Shown here one piece after another: positions 46,981 through 57,051 of a stretch of DNA of 64,000 nt; positions within the stretch are counted from its first letter, which is position 1, and each line of letters starts with the position of its first letter. The DNA lies in the NCBI GenBank assembly GCA_025998755.1, contig AP024674.1, positions 2,558,162 through 2,622,161 on the forward strand. Reading direction: 5' to 3'. Origin of the DNA: Armatimonadota bacterium (lineage in GTDB: Bacteria; Armatimonadota; UBA5829; DSUL01). The notes beneath the pieces were generated by a model. It ran no database searches and was not told where the DNA came from. It saw only the letters and a list, made by a program, of their open reading frames with translations. Both the position numbers and the translations under genes were made by a program.

Positions 46981-47006
46981 GCCGTTCGAAGGCAGGAGGC
47001 TGGCGA

Positions 47007-48089
47007 GTGCAGGTTCATCTGATGCGCCCGGAGGAAGCGGGCGATTATCACGCGTTCGTCCGCGACCATCCTTACGGGGACGTTCTGCAGACGGCGGCTT
47101 GGGCGCGGCTCAAGGCGGCTTCCGGCTGGAAGCCGCACTTTCTGCTGGGTCGCTCGCCGGATGGTATGGTCCGCGCGGCATGCCTCGCTCTGGAGCGCAA
47201 GCTTCCCCGCCTTCCTTTCGCCCTCCTCTACTGTCCCCGCGGCCCTGTGCTGGACTGGGACGATCCTGGCGCGTTCAGGGCAATGTCGGAGGAACTGAAG
47301 TCTCTGGCCTCCCGCCAGCGCGCTATTCTGGTAAAGATTGACCCTCCGGTGCCGGCCACGCATCCAGAGGCGGCCAGAGTCATTGACGCTTGCGGCTTTG
47401 TGCCCGTCCGCGACGGGGGTTTTGGAGGGGTGCAGCCGCGCTGCGTGATGAAGCTGGATCTATCTCCCGGGCTCGACGCCGTTTTTGAGAGCTTCAAGCC
47501 CAAATGGCGCTACAACATCCGCCTGGCCCAGCGCAAGGGGGTGCGTATCCGCGAAGGAAACGGGCAGGACGTGGACAGGTTCTACGACATCCTACTGGAA
47601 ACCGCCCGGCGGGACCGGTTCCTTGTGCGGGGACGGAGCTATTTTCACGCTATGTGGCGAGAGCTCTCACAAGACGGCCTTATCCGCCTGTTTCTGGCCG
47701 AATACGAGGGGAACACCATCGCGGGGGCGCTCCTGTTCGTAATGGGCCGTCAGGCGTGGTACACATACGGCGCCAGCTCAAACGAGCATCGGAACGTCAT
47801 GCCGAACCATCTGCTGCAGTGGACCATGATGCAGGAGGCATCAGCTGCCGGCTGCACGGTCTATGATTTCCGGGGAGTCTCCTGCAGCGGCGAGGATCCG
47901 GCAAGCGAGCATTTGCAGGGGTTGAACCGATTCAAGGCGGGGTTCAACGCCACGCTGGTGGAATACGTGGGGGAGTTCGACCTTCCGGTTTCGAAAGGCC
48001 TGTACGTCGGTTGGACTAAGGTGGCGCCCGCCATCGCCAGTCTGGTGCGCCGCAAGGCGGCCGCGCAGGGGGGCGAGCAGCCGCTGTGA
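47007..48089 (+). CDS. FemAB-like aminoacyl/peptidoglycan-bridge transferase (GNAT fold)
   Basis: A 360-residue protein of the FemAB/FmhB family, with two GNAT-like halves. WARLKAASGWKPHFLLG and LPRLPFALLYCPRGPVLDW are in the first half. KPKWRYNIRLAQRKGVRIR and HAMWRELSQDGLIRLFLAEY are in the second, ending with YDFRGVSCSGEDPASEHLQG. Such enzymes add amino acids to lipid II from aminoacyl-tRNA; related proteins act in exopolysaccharide or PEP-CTERM systems. GTG start with AGGAGG 7 bases upstream. Its stop overlaps the alanine racemase start (GTGA), so a role in cell-wall synthesis is supported by context. Confidence 0.85.
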   Translation: MQVHLMRPEEAGDYHAFVRDHPYGDVLQTAAWARLKAASGWKPHFLLGRSPDGMVRAACLALERKLPRLPFALLYCPRGPVLDWDDPGAFRAMSEELKSLASRQRAILVKIDPPVPATHPEAARVIDACGFVPVRDGGFGGVQPRCVMKLDLSPGLDAVFESFKPKWRYNIRLAQRKGVRIREGNGQDVDRFYDILLETARRDRFLVRGRSYFHAMWRELSQDGLIRLFLAEYEGNTIAGALLFVMGRQAWYTYGASSNEHRNVMPNHLLQWTMMQEASAAGCTVYDFRGVSCSGEDPASEHLQGLNRFKAGFNATLVEYVGEFDLPVSKGLYVGWTKVAPAIASLVRRKAAAQGGEQPL

Positions 48090-49198
48090 GCGGGCACGCC
48101 TGGATCCGGGTGGATCTGGGGGCCATCCGGCACAACTACCGTCAGCTGCGGTCATTTTTCGGAGAGAGTGTCCTGCTCATCCCGGTCGTCAAGGGCAACG
48201 CTTACGGTCACGGGTTGCAGGCGGTGGGCAGGACGCTCGACCGGGAGGGGGCGCCGATGCTGGCGGTCACGCACGTGAAGGAGGCCCGCCTGCTGCGCGA
48301 TGCGGGCGTGGAGTGCCCCGTCCTGCTTCTGGCTCCCCCGCGCGGAGAGGATGCAGCCAAGGCGGTCGAGCTGGGGGCGCACTCTTGTTTGATGGATGAA
48401 TCCGGTTTGGAGGAGCTGGGGAAGGCTGCCTCGCGGGTGGGCCGTAAAGTGAGCGTGCATCTGAAGGTGGATACCGGGATGGGGAGGCTGGGAGTCCGGC
48501 CCGCGGAGGCTGCTCCGCTGGCGCGCCGCGTGGCCGCGTCCGAATGGCTTTCGCTGGAAGGGGTGTTCAGCCACTGCGCGGAAGGGTGGCGGGAGCCCGC
48601 CGTCGCCCGGCAGCTCCGGGTGTTCCGGGATTGCTGCAATGCTGTTCAGGCGGAGGGCATCCCGGTGGGCACACGCCATCTGGCGGCCAGCGCAGCGGCT
48701 TTGACCCTGCCGGATGCCCGGCTGGATGCGGTGCGGATCGGCACCCTGATCTTCGGGCAGTATCCTTCCCCTTCTCTCCGGCAGCGGCTTCAGAAGGAAC
48801 TGGATCTTCGGGATACCTGGCGCTTCTGCAGCCGCGTGATCGCCGTGCGCACGCTGATGCCGGGAACGTCGGTGGGCTACGGTGCGGAGTTCCAGACATC
48901 GCGCGTTTCGCGGATCGCCGTGGTGCCGGTGGGGCTGGCCGACGGGTTGGGGATGGTCCCCGAAAGCCTGAACCGCGGCAGGATCCGAGGAGCCGTAAAA
49001 AGCCTTCTGCGGCCCCGGTTCACGCTGTGGGCCGCCGTCCGGGGCCAGAAAGCCCCCGTGGTGGGTAGAGTGGCGATGCAAATGGCCACTCTGGATGTGA
49101 CGGATATCCCCGGCGTTGAGATCGGCGACGAGGTGGAACTGCCGGTCCGGAGACTTGCCGCCGACAGCTCCCTCGAGCGCATCTTTGTGGACGGGTAG
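48086..49198 (+). CDS. alr: Alanine racemase
   Basis: Makes D-alanine for peptidoglycan. A 370-residue fold-type III PLP enzyme. The PLP lysine is in PVVKGNAYGHG and the catalytic tyrosine in SVGYGAEFQTS. HLKVDTGMGRLGVRP and the APVVGRVAMQMATLDVTDI block are present; the last has Gln where MDM is usual. The C-terminus is slightly short. It is translationally coupled to the FemAB-like gene by a 4-base overlap. Confidence 0.94.
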   Translation: MSGHAWIRVDLGAIRHNYRQLRSFFGESVLLIPVVKGNAYGHGLQAVGRTLDREGAPMLAVTHVKEARLLRDAGVECPVLLLAPPRGEDAAKAVELGAHSCLMDESGLEELGKAASRVGRKVSVHLKVDTGMGRLGVRPAEAAPLARRVAASEWLSLEGVFSHCAEGWREPAVARQLRVFRDCCNAVQAEGIPVGTRHLAASAAALTLPDARLDAVRIGTLIFGQYPSPSLRQRLQKELDLRDTWRFCSRVIAVRTLMPGTSVGYGAEFQTSRVSRIAVVPVGLADGLGMVPESLNRGRIRGAVKSLLRPRFTLWAAVRGQKAPVVGRVAMQMATLDVTDIPGVEIGDEVELPVRRLAADSSLERIFVDG

Positions 49199-49209
49199 AT
49201 CGCTCCAGG

Positions 49210-51423
49210 CTAGGCAGCCCGCCGCTGCGACTGCTTCAGGGGGACGGTGAAATAGAACAGGGATCCCTTTCCCGGCTCGCTCTTCACTCCCACTTCGCCG
49301 CCCCAGAACTCCACCAGTTTCCTGACGATCGCCAGCCCGAGGCCCGTGCCGCGGAACCGGCGCGTGGTGAACTCTTCCGCCTGGTGGAAGGGCTCGAAGA
49401 TGCAAGCCAGCTGGTCGGTCGGAATGCCGACGCCCGTGTCCGCGACTTCGAACCTGAGAACCGGGCCGCTTTGCCTATCTTCCAGAGAAACCCTGATAGC
49501 CGCCTCGCCTTCCACGGTGAACTTGACGGCATTCCGGCAGAGCTGATCCAGCGCCTGAAGCAGCTTTTGCCGGTCCACGTTCACGATGGCGGGGACTCCT
49601 TCCTCCACCGCCACAGAAAGCCGGATGCCCTTCTGCGCGGCCTCCTCCCGGCAGGAGTCCCAGGCTTCCTCCAGCACCTCCGGCAGGACGATCTCCTCCT
49701 CGGAGAGCTCCAGGGTCTCGGACTCCAGGCGGGAGAACTCAATGATGTCCGTCAGAATGGTCAGCAGCTTTTTCGCACTGTCCAGTGCGGCCTCGGCGCA
49801 CTCACGCTGCTCCCCGGAGAGCCCGGTCAGCATCATGACGTCCAACATCCCGATGACGCCGTTCAAAGGGGTGCGTAGCTCGTGGCTGATGCGAGCCAGG
49901 AACTCGGAGCGCGCCTTTACGGCCTCCATGGCCCGGTCTCGGGCGATGGTCAGCTCTCTGGCCTGGGCGACCAGTTGGTCCCGCGCTTGCTCCAACTCTT
50001 TGGCGTGGCGGCGCAGCTCGAACTCCGCGCGCTTGCGGTCCGTGATGTCCGTCTTGACTGCGACAAAGCCGATCGGCTCTCCATCCGGGCCATGGATTCG
50101 GCTGATGTCGGCATGTTCGATGTAGAGCGAGCCGTCTTTGCGACGGTTGGTCATCTCGCCGCTCCAGCATCCCTCACCGAAGAGGCTTGCCCACATATTC
50201 CTGTAAAAGTCGCGGCTGTGCAGGCCGCTCTTGAGGATGCGGGGGTTCTTGCCCAGAGCTTCTTCTCGTGTGTAGCCGGTGACCTTCTCGAAGGCGGGAT
50301 TGGCGTAGAGGATGCGCGCATTGAGGTCTGTTATGACGATTGTGTCCTGGGTGTGCTCGATGGCAGCGTAAAGTCGTAGTAGCTCCTCGCGGGATTGATG
50401 CAGCCGGTCTGTTTCCGAGTGCAGTTCGGCCTCTTTGCGGAAGAAATCCTGGACCAGGCGGGCGAGCTCGCCCATATCAGTCTGCCTGCTGGCCAGCGGG
50501 TTCAGCGTTGCGGGCTTGCCCTGCCGGAGGGCTTCGAGGATCAGAGACACCGGGCGGCAAACCATCCTCTGCAGCAGTAGAGCAAGGAGCACAATTCCCC
50601 CTGCAGCGAAAAGCCCGAAAAGAACCGAGTTACGCGCCGCTGCGGCTCGGTGGGCCGCAAGCCGTGGGCGTGCCACCTCGACAACCAGCTTGCCGAGGCT
50701 TTCTCCTTTTGCGCTGGGTAGGATGTTCCCGATCTCGACGCGGTCGATTCCCGGACGCGGGGCAGGTAGGCGCTCATCCGGCCCAGCAAGTCGGACACGT
50801 CCCCCGATCAGTGTTTCCAGTCTGGTAAGCTCGGCATAATCCCACCGGCGTGCGGAGACCACCCATCCGTTGATTTCAGCTTCGGGCCGCTCCCGCAAAG
50901 GGAGCACCATCACACGGATCAGGGAGTCTTTGTGCCGCACGAAGAACGTCTTTCTGTCCTGGCTATCCCAGTTTCGACCGGGGTCGGCAGCGACAATCTC
51001 TTCCATCGGCGGCAGAAGGTTTGGATCTCCCCGGATGGCGGCCGGACTTCCCGCACGGTCGAGGATGGCGACGGCTTGTTCCGTGAGGATGGCTCTGGTG
51101 GGGGCCGTCGGCAGAGTGAGGCGGCCTGTACTTGCGTCACCCCCTGTGTGACCGGCGCGAAGGTCATCAACAAGCAATGCGGCGTGCGCAAAAAGATCTT
51201 CTTCCTCCAGAGCCAGGATCCTGCGGGCCCTCTCCTCCAGCTCCCTTAAGCTCAGTGTGTCCATTTCGGACAGGTGCCGTTCCGTGCGTGCCCACCAGAT
51301 GGCGGCAAGAGTAGCCCAGAAAGCCGTGAAAGCGGTCATCAGCAGGAAGATTCTCCTGCCCGTGGACGCCAGAAAACCCTGGGCGCGTGGTCCGGGTCTT
51401 GCCCTTGCGGTCTTACCTGGCAT
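49210..51423 (-). CDS. PAS sensor histidine kinase
   Basis: A 737-residue membrane kinase. TM1 is at about 25-44 and TM2 at about 268-290, bounding an extracytoplasmic sensor of about 220 residues (CHASE4-like in size). A HAMP-like linker, one PAS domain (about 350-470; NPAFEKVTGYTREEALGKNP) and a coiled coil follow. HisKA has the phospho-acceptor histidine in RISHELRTPLNGVIG. HATPase_c has LCRNAVKFT, DTGVGIPTD and GTGLGLAIV. No receiver is fused or adjacent, so the partner regulator is elsewhere. Its start is 8 bases after the stop of the next upstream kinase gene, so the two kinases form one operon. Confidence 0.92.
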   Translation of the reverse strand: MPGKTARARPGPRAQGFLASTGRRIFLLMTAFTAFWATLAAIWWARTERHLSEMDTLSLRELEERARRILALEEEDLFAHAALLVDDLRAGHTGGDASTGRLTLPTAPTRAILTEQAVAILDRAGSPAAIRGDPNLLPPMEEIVAADPGRNWDSQDRKTFFVRHKDSLIRVMVLPLRERPEAEINGWVVSARRWDYAELTRLETLIGGRVRLAGPDERLPAPRPGIDRVEIGNILPSAKGESLGKLVVEVARPRLAAHRAAAARNSVLFGLFAAGGIVLLALLLQRMVCRPVSLILEALRQGKPATLNPLASRQTDMGELARLVQDFFRKEAELHSETDRLHQSREELLRLYAAIEHTQDTIVITDLNARILYANPAFEKVTGYTREEALGKNPRILKSGLHSRDFYRNMWASLFGEGCWSGEMTNRRKDGSLYIEHADISRIHGPDGEPIGFVAVKTDITDRKRAEFELRRHAKELEQARDQLVAQARELTIARDRAMEAVKARSEFLARISHELRTPLNGVIGMLDVMMLTGLSGEQRECAEAALDSAKKLLTILTDIIEFSRLESETLELSEEEIVLPEVLEEAWDSCREEAAQKGIRLSVAVEEGVPAIVNVDRQKLLQALDQLCRNAVKFTVEGEAAIRVSLEDRQSGPVLRFEVADTGVGIPTDQLACIFEPFHQAEEFTTRRFRGTGLGLAIVRKLVEFWGGEVGVKSEPGKGSLFYFTVPLKQSQRRAA

Positions 51424-51430
51424 GTCCGTC

Positions 51431-54337
51431 TCAGGCCGCCTCCCCCACGGCCTCGGCTGCGGAGCGCTCCTCAGACGGAGCTGTCCGGAGCTTCACAGTG
51501 AACCAGAACGTTGTGCCCTTGCCGACCTCGCTTTCGACTCCAATCTCACCCCCCATCATCTCTGACAGCTTCCGGCTGATCGCCAGCCCCAGTCCCGTGC
51601 CTCCATACTTTCTCTTTGTGGAGGCGTTCACCTGGGAGAACGATTGGAACAGCTTGTTCATCCCTTCCGGAGGGATGCCAGGACCGGTGTCACGGACCTC
51701 GAAGCGAAGGAGCATCTCATCTCCTCCCGTGGATTGGCGGGACACCGTTACCTCGACGAAGCCCTCCTCCGTAAACTTCACCGCGTTGCCCACCAGATTG
51801 AGCAGGATCTGCCGCAGCTTGCCCTCGTCTCCCCACAGAGGGCGGGGCACATCCTCGGGAACCAGGCTCCTGAGTTCAAGGCCCTTCTGGGCCGCCTGTA
51901 CCGAGACTACCTCGAAGCAGTCGTCCACCACTGCAGCGACGTCCAGCTGCAGCTCCTCCATTTCTGCGCGCCCGGACTCCAGGCGTGAGAGGTCAAGGAT
52001 GTCGTTGATGATCGAAAGCAGCCGCACCGCGCACGAGTGCACCGTCTCTGCGAAATCGCGCTGGTCAGGCTGAAGTTCGGTATCGAGCAGAAGACCGCTC
52101 ATTCCGATGATGCCGTTCAGCGGAGTGCGTATCTCGTGACTCATGACGGCCAGAAACTCCGACTTCGCCTTTGCCGCCTCCAGGGCCGCGTCGCGGGCGC
52201 GGACCAGGTCATCCGCCTGTTTCTGGAGCAACTGAGCCTGTTTTTCCAGCCGCCTGTGGGCCTGTTCCAGCCTTTTCGTGTGGTCCTGCAGCTCCTTTTC
52301 GGCGTTCTTGCGAGCCGTGATGTCCGTCACCATCGCAAGCGCGCCGAGGTATTCGCCGTTTTTCCCGAAGATGGGGTTGGTGGCGATGAGCGTCCAAACT
52401 TCCGAGCCATCCTTCCGGCGGAAGCAGTAGTCGCGTTGGTCTCGGAAGCCCTCGGGCCCCTCCTCCTTGTCCACTCCGGTGTCAGAGGCCTGCTCCTCCA
52501 TGAACTCACTGACGGGGTGCCCGATCATGTCCGAGGGCTTCAAGCCCAGGATGGCCGCCATCTTGTTGTTGACGAATGTGGTGATGTCGGAGGCGTCCAC
52601 CACCCAGATGCCTTCCTCCGCGGTTTCTACGATGCGTCGGTAGCGCTCCTCGCTCTCCCGCAGCTCCTGCTCGATGGTCTTGAGATGGGTGATATCCAGG
52701 CAGTAGGCGCGTATTCTCCCCAACTCCAACAGATGGGTGATTGACACCGCAAAAGTCCTGCCGTCAACCGTTGCTTCCAGAGTGGCGGTGTCCGTGCCGC
52801 GGACGTGCATCTCCTCGTGCGCGCGCAGGACAGATTTGACCAGCGGGTGTTCCGGAGTCTGCTTCTCAATGCCCGGAAACGCTTCCTGAGCGGCCGGGTT
52901 CTGATATGTCAGCTCGCCGTCTCGGGAGAGCTCCAGAATGGGGACCGGGCTGTGTTCCGGGAAAGATGCCAGCCAGTTCCGCTGCTCCTCCGCGCGTTTG
53001 CGCTCGCTGATGTCCCGGACAAAAGCGCAGTTGAACTCCCGGCCATTGAACTCCACGTGGTTGCAGTAAATCTCCACCGGGATCTGCCGGCCATCCTTCG
53101 CGTACAGTTCAGCTTCAATCCGTAAGCTCTTCTCGCGGCGGAGCCGTTCCCAGAGGAGCTGCGAGCGACTTTCATCCCAAGGTCGGTTTATATCCACCGA
53201 ACGCATGGAGAGGAGTTCCTCCCGGGTGTATCCCAGCACTCGGGAGGTCGCCTCGTTCGCGTAGAGGATGCGGCGGTCCGGCGCCAACCAGATGACAAGG
53301 TCGGCGGAGTGGTCCATAGCGAACTGGGTCATGCGAAGGTCCTCCTCCACGCGCTTGCGCTCCTCGATCTCCCGGAGCAGGCTGTCTCGCTGGAAGAAGA
53401 ATGTCTCCGTCAGGCGGGCCAGCTCTCCGAACTCCGTGTCCTCGGTGACCAGGTCTCCCAGCAGGGCCGGGTCGCCTTCCGCAAGACTCCGGGTCAGCCG
53501 GGAGAGGGGGATGCTCACCCAGCTTATCAGCACCCATGAGAACAGACCGACCACCACGGCGGCAGCCACGATGAGGGCGGCAGCACCTTTCGCCCGGATC
53601 TCGCTCCACGTGGTGGCCGCCACACCCGGGGCGGAAATGGCGAGAGTCGCCAAAGGGCGTCCGTCCCACCCGTGCAGATCCCGGAGCAGGTGGATCTCAG
53701 AATTGGTCGGGATAACAGCGTCTGCCTGCCGGGCAGCAACAGGATCATGCAGGATGGCCTTTGCGCCGAGCATGGTCTCTAGCTGAGACAGCATCGGCCG
53801 GTCCCAGCAGACCCCCATCAGGAGCACACCGTAGAAAGGTCCTTTGCGGGCCGTGTCCTTACTGGGCACGATGGAAGCTCCCCACACTTCGACAGGTCCT
53901 TCCGAGGAGGGGACGAAGAAGTGGAGGGTATGGGCGGGAGCTTTCCGGATGGCCGACGCGATCTCCCGGCCGGGTGGTAGACGGTAGGACGCTCCACTAC
54001 GTCCCGTGTGGTAGCGGATCCTCCCTTCCGTATCAAGGATCCAGACCGCCGCCAGCTCAAAGGTTTTGATTACAGGATTGATATTCTCGTCAGCCCACTG
54101 CCTGTCATTCGACCTGAGGAACTCGACAGTCTCGTCCCAGTTCGCGTAGTCTCTTGCAAGAGTCTTTGCTTTTGCGCTATGCGCCTCTAGAAGACTGTCC
54201 AGCAGAAGTCCCTTGTTCCCCCGCTCCCTGAAATGCGCGGCCCGGACATGCCGGGATTCCTGAGACATCCATGAGAAGACAAGACCTCCAAATGTGACCG
54301 CAAGCAACAGCAGTAGCAGCGCGAGCCGCCTGCCCAT
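51431..54337 (-). CDS. Multi-PAS sensor histidine kinase
   Basis: A 968-residue membrane kinase. TM1 is at 3-23; then a CHASE4-like periplasmic domain of about 220 residues ([20 protein letters not shown] is the CHASE4-type opening); TM2 and HAMP at about 245-320. Three PAS domains follow ([50 protein letters not shown]). HisKA has [15 protein letters not shown] and HATPase_c has [22 protein letters not shown] and [10 protein letters not shown] start at [13 protein letters not shown] (54337); the longer frame upstream has no similarity. Two CHASE4-type kinases in tandem probably arose by duplication. Confidence 0.92.
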   Translation of the reverse strand: MGRRLALLLLLLAVTFGGLVFSWMSQESRHVRAAHFRERGNKGLLLDSLLEAHSAKAKTLARDYANWDETVEFLRSNDRQWADENINPVIKTFELAAVWILDTEGRIRYHTGRSGASYRLPPGREIASAIRKAPAHTLHFFVPSSEGPVEVWGASIVPSKDTARKGPFYGVLLMGVCWDRPMLSQLETMLGAKAILHDPVAARQADAVIPTNSEIHLLRDLHGWDGRPLATLAISAPGVAATTWSEIRAKGAAALIVAAAVVVGLFSWVLISWVSIPLSRLTRSLAEGDPALLGDLVTEDTEFGELARLTETFFFQRDSLLREIEERKRVEEDLRMTQFAMDHSADLVIWLAPDRRILYANEATSRVLGYTREELLSMRSVDINRPWDESRSQLLWERLRREKSLRIEAELYAKDGRQIPVEIYCNHVEFNGREFNCAFVRDISERKRAEEQRNWLASFPEHSPVPILELSRDGELTYQNPAAQEAFPGIEKQTPEHPLVKSVLRAHEEMHVRGTDTATLEATVDGRTFAVSITHLLELGRIRAYCLDITHLKTIEQELRESEERYRRIVETAEEGIWVVDASDITTFVNNKMAAILGLKPSDMIGHPVSEFMEEQASDTGVDKEEGPEGFRDQRDYCFRRKDGSEVWTLIATNPIFGKNGEYLGALAMVTDITARKNAEKELQDHTKRLEQAHRRLEKQAQLLQKQADDLVRARDAALEAAKAKSEFLAVMSHEIRTPLNGIIGMSGLLLDTELQPDQRDFAETVHSCAVRLLSIINDILDLSRLESGRAEMEELQLDVAAVVDDCFEVVSVQAAQKGLELRSLVPEDVPRPLWGDEGKLRQILLNLVGNAVKFTEEGFVEVTVSRQSTGGDEMLLRFEVRDTGPGIPPEGMNKLFQSFSQVNASTKRKYGGTGLGLAISRKLSEMMGGEIGVESEVGKGTTFWFTVKLRTAPSEERSAAEAVGEAA

Positions 54338-54720
54338 GGTGCGGGAAGGTTTGAAATTTAGCTGACTCGACAATACCGGTCTCCGTGGACATCGCGGGCC
54401 GCCGGCGGGACACCCATGCCGGAATCTTCTCGCCGCTTGCGCTTCGGCCCGTACCGGTATTATCGGCAGCCGCTCCTGCAGGAAAAAGACCGCAAAGCAT
54501 CTGCCTGCACGATTCTGGCCCGGGGATGTTAAAGAAAACCTGCGCTTCACACCTCCGCTTCGCGTCCATTCTCTTTTTGGGGGAAGATGGCCGGAGGAAT
54601 TCGCCGGCTTTTCGCAAAGCCGTCAACTGACGGTCCGGCCCGCGTCCACCTGAGCGGGCCGGCCGGAGCAGCACATCCCCCGCCGGCGGGAGATACGCCG
54701 GCGCCCGAAAGAAGGTAGAG
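54338..54720. other. Divergent regulatory spacer
   Basis: 383 bases between the multi-PAS kinase and the divergent oxidoreductase. I see no coding frame with support. It contains the AATACCGGT/ACCGGTATT inverted pair listed separately, and a purine-rich GAAGGTAGAG Shine-Dalgarno just before the oxidoreductase ATG. Clear -35/-10 pairs were not found. Confidence 0.5.
54372..54461. promoter_or_regulatory. Paired inverted ACCGGTATT motifs in a divergent spacer
   Basis: AATACCGGT (54372-54380) and its exact reverse complement ACCGGTATT (54453-54461) flank 72 bases between divergent genes. Each contains the palindrome ACCGGT. On the reverse complement the second copy also shares an upstream A (A-N-AATACCGGT). 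They could be two binding sites for one regulator that controls both genes. Confidence 0.4.
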
Positions 54721-55707
54721 ATGGCAGAGACGGTCAGGATCGGCATCATCGGCTGCGGAGGCATCGCACGCGGCCACATTCAACGGCTTCTGGGCTACGG
54801 GGCGGAGATTTGCGCCCTTGTGGACACGGTGGAAGCGAACATCGAGCGTTACCGGAACGATTTCCCCCAGCTCAAGGCGGCGGCCACCTTCTCGGACTAC
54901 CGCGACATGCTTGCGAGTGTCGAACTGGACGCCGTGCAGATCAACACCCCGCACGCGTTCCACTATCCGCAGATCATGGATTCGCTGGAGGCCGGGCTTC
55001 ACGTGCTGACGGAGAAGCCGATGGTCTGCACCGTGCGCCAGGCGAAGGACGTCATAGCGAAAGCCGAGGAGACCGGGCGGACGGTGCTGATCAGCTACCA
55101 GCGCCACTATCAGCCGCAGTTCAAGTACATCAAACAGAAGATCGAGGAAGGCCTTATCGGCAAAGTCACCGCCATCGCCGCGCTGCAGGGGCAGAACTGG
55201 CTCCGCGGGACGGCGGGCACCTGGCGTCAGAAGATGGAGCTCTCCTGCGGGGGACAGTTGAATGATTCGGGAAGCCACCTGCTGGACATCCTGCTCTGGA
55301 CCACCGGTCTGTCCGTGGACCGGGTGATGTCCTTCATAGACAACCGGGGCTCCGAAGTGGACATCAACTCCGGTACCACCATCTACTTCACGAACGGGGC
55401 GCTCGGGACCATCACGGTTATCGGCGATTGCCCGGTCTGGTGGGAGGATTTCACCGTGTGGGGCGAGAACGGCGCCATCTTCTCACGCAACGGTCAGATG
55501 ACCGTCGCGCTGCAGGGAGAGAAGCCTTTCGAGCCCACGGACCTGCCGGAAGGCTCGGATCCGGACCGCAACTTCCTGGACGTTCTGGCCGGTCGGGATG
55601 TGAATCACACCCCGCCCGTGTGCGGGCTGCGGGGCATTGAACTCTGTGAGGCCGCCTGGAGATCCGCCGAACTGGGCCGGCCGGTAACCGTCGCGGAGCT
55701 TGGCTGA
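54721..55707 (+). CDS. Gfo/Idh/MocA family oxidoreductase
   Basis: 328 residues: Rossmann loop IGIIGCGGIARGHIQ, catalytic lysine motif VLTEKPMVCTVRQAKD, and the substrate-side block CGGQLNDSGSHLLDILLW. LLISYQRHYQP is also typical. Substrate unknown. It shares only family-level similarity with the one at 12226-13290. The next gene in the same direction is a UROD/MtaA-like protein after a terminator-like hairpin. The pairing of these families recurs in sugar-rich genomes. Confidence 0.9.
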   Translation: MAETVRIGIIGCGGIARGHIQRLLGYGAEICALVDTVEANIERYRNDFPQLKAAATFSDYRDMLASVELDAVQINTPHAFHYPQIMDSLEAGLHVLTEKPMVCTVRQAKDVIAKAEETGRTVLISYQRHYQPQFKYIKQKIEEGLIGKVTAIAALQGQNWLRGTAGTWRQKMELSCGGQLNDSGSHLLDILLWTTGLSVDRVMSFIDNRGSEVDINSGTTIYFTNGALGTITVIGDCPVWWEDFTVWGENGAIFSRNGQMTVALQGEKPFEPTDLPEGSDPDRNFLDVLAGRDVNHTPPVCGLRGIELCEAAWRSAELGRPVTVAELG

Positions 55708-55795
55708 CACCCCGAACCACCCGCCATCCTGCAAATTTCCTGTGCGGATGATGCAGGAGAGTTGCGAATCGGCAATCAAACCTGGAGAATGAGAA

Positions 55796-55824
55796 AGGGC
55801 CGTCGCTTCGGCGGCCCTGTCTTT
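55796..55824 (+). terminator. Terminator-like hairpin after the oxidoreductase
   Basis: AGGGCCG (55796-55802) pairs with CGGCCCT (55812-55818), followed by GTCTTT. It lies 89 bases after the oxidoreductase stop and only 21 bases before the next start, so it might instead fold in the leader of the next gene. Confidence 0.4.
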
Positions 55825-55844
55825 ACGCAGGGGGACGAGAGACA

Positions 55845-56906
55845 TTGGACAGACAGTTCTACATAGACCTGGCTCGCTCGGGTCTGCGGATGCCCATCGG
55901 CACGGACCTGGTCCTCAGAGAGCATCCGGACCATGAAGAGATCGTGCTGGATGCGGAAAAGCTCGGGAAGGTGGTCGCGGAGGCCGCCGCGCGCTTCCGG
56001 ACGCCGCTTGCTTTTCCGCTGATGGACCTGATGATCGAGAAGGCGGTGCTTCTGGAGGCGCTGGAGATCCCGGAAGCTGACATCAACACCTACCACTTCA
56101 GCGAGTGCCCGCCGAAGGAGGCGCTGGAGACCGTCCGCCAGAAGCTGCCCGCAACCCGCAACAGGCGTTTTCATGCCACGGTCGGCGCCGTGAAGTATGT
56201 CGCGGAGCAGACAGACCTGGTGCCCGTGGGGATGACCATCGGCCCGTTCTCTCTGATGACGAAGTTGCTGGCCGACCCCATCACACCGGTGTATCTTGCG
56301 GGCACCGGCCTGACCGGGGAGGACGATCCGGAAGTGGCGCTGGTGGAGATGGCCCTGGAGCTTTCCATCACGGTGATCCTGCATTCTCTGCGGGAGCAGC
56401 TGAAGGCGGGGGCAAAGGCGGTGTGCATCGCCGAGCCGGCTGCCAACAGGGTGTATATCTCCCCGAACCAGCTGGAGGAGGGATCCGATATCTTCGACCG
56501 CTACGTCCTCCGCTACAACCGGATGATCCGCGACCTTCTGGGAGAGCACGGCGCTGACCTCATCTTCCACTGCTGCGGCGAGCTGACGGATCAGATGGTG
56601 CAGGGATACGCCTCGCTGGACCCGGCCATCCTGAGCCTGGGGAGCTCCCGGAAGCTGTGGGAGGATGCGCGTCTTGTGCCGGATAATGTCGTGCTCTTCG
56701 GCAATCTGCCCACCAAGAAGTTCTTCTCGGACCAGGAGGTCAGCCCGGAGGAGGTGGAGCGCCTGGCGTGTGAGACCCTGCAGAAGATGCAGGAGACCGG
56801 GCATCCGTTCATCCTGGGCAGCGAGTGCGACGTGCTGAGCGTGCCGGGAAGCGAAGAGGTCATCAAGCGAAAGGTGGATCTTTTCCTGACCTGCTCCTGC
56901 CACTGA
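55845..56906 (+). CDS. Uroporphyrinogen decarboxylase-fold methyltransferase (MtaA-like)
   Basis: A 353-residue UROD-superfamily barrel. The UROD arginine/aspartate signature is not obvious. The zinc ligands of corrinoid:coenzyme M-type methyltransferases are plausible: HCCGEL (about residue 246) and the later SECDV cysteine (about 326). It is therefore more likely a methyltransferase acting on a corrinoid protein or demethylating a substrate than a heme enzyme. No corrinoid protein is adjacent. It starts at TTG (55845), with GGGGGA upstream. Confidence 0.75.
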   Translation: MDRQFYIDLARSGLRMPIGTDLVLREHPDHEEIVLDAEKLGKVVAEAAARFRTPLAFPLMDLMIEKAVLLEALEIPEADINTYHFSECPPKEALETVRQKLPATRNRRFHATVGAVKYVAEQTDLVPVGMTIGPFSLMTKLLADPITPVYLAGTGLTGEDDPEVALVEMALELSITVILHSLREQLKAGAKAVCIAEPAANRVYISPNQLEEGSDIFDRYVLRYNRMIRDLLGEHGADLIFHCCGELTDQMVQGYASLDPAILSLGSSRKLWEDARLVPDNVVLFGNLPTKKFFSDQEVSPEEVERLACETLQKMQETGHPFILGSECDVLSVPGSEEVIKRKVDLFLTCSCH

Positions 56907-57016
56907 AAGGACTGTCTGGGGGTGACCTGAGGTCCGCCGGCCGGTTTGCCGATGATTCCTGCAAACAGATGTCCGGCAATCTGCGGCCGGCGGATAGTCC
57001 ATCGGTACCTTACACC
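56907..57016. other. Spacer before the pilin promoter
   Basis: The first part of the 366-base gap between the UROD-like and pilin genes holds no gene I can support. The rest is the promoter and leader listed below. Confidence 0.5.
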
Positions 57017-57045
57017 TTGACACGGCGCGGACCCGGTGGGATAAT
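57017..57045 (+). promoter_or_regulatory. Consensus sigma-70 promoter of the pilin gene
   Basis: TTGACA (57017-57022, perfect) and GATAAT (57040-57045), spaced by 17 bases. It is the closest to consensus of any promoter found in this window and predicts a start near 57052. Confidence 0.8.
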
Positions 57046-57051
57046 GAAGAT

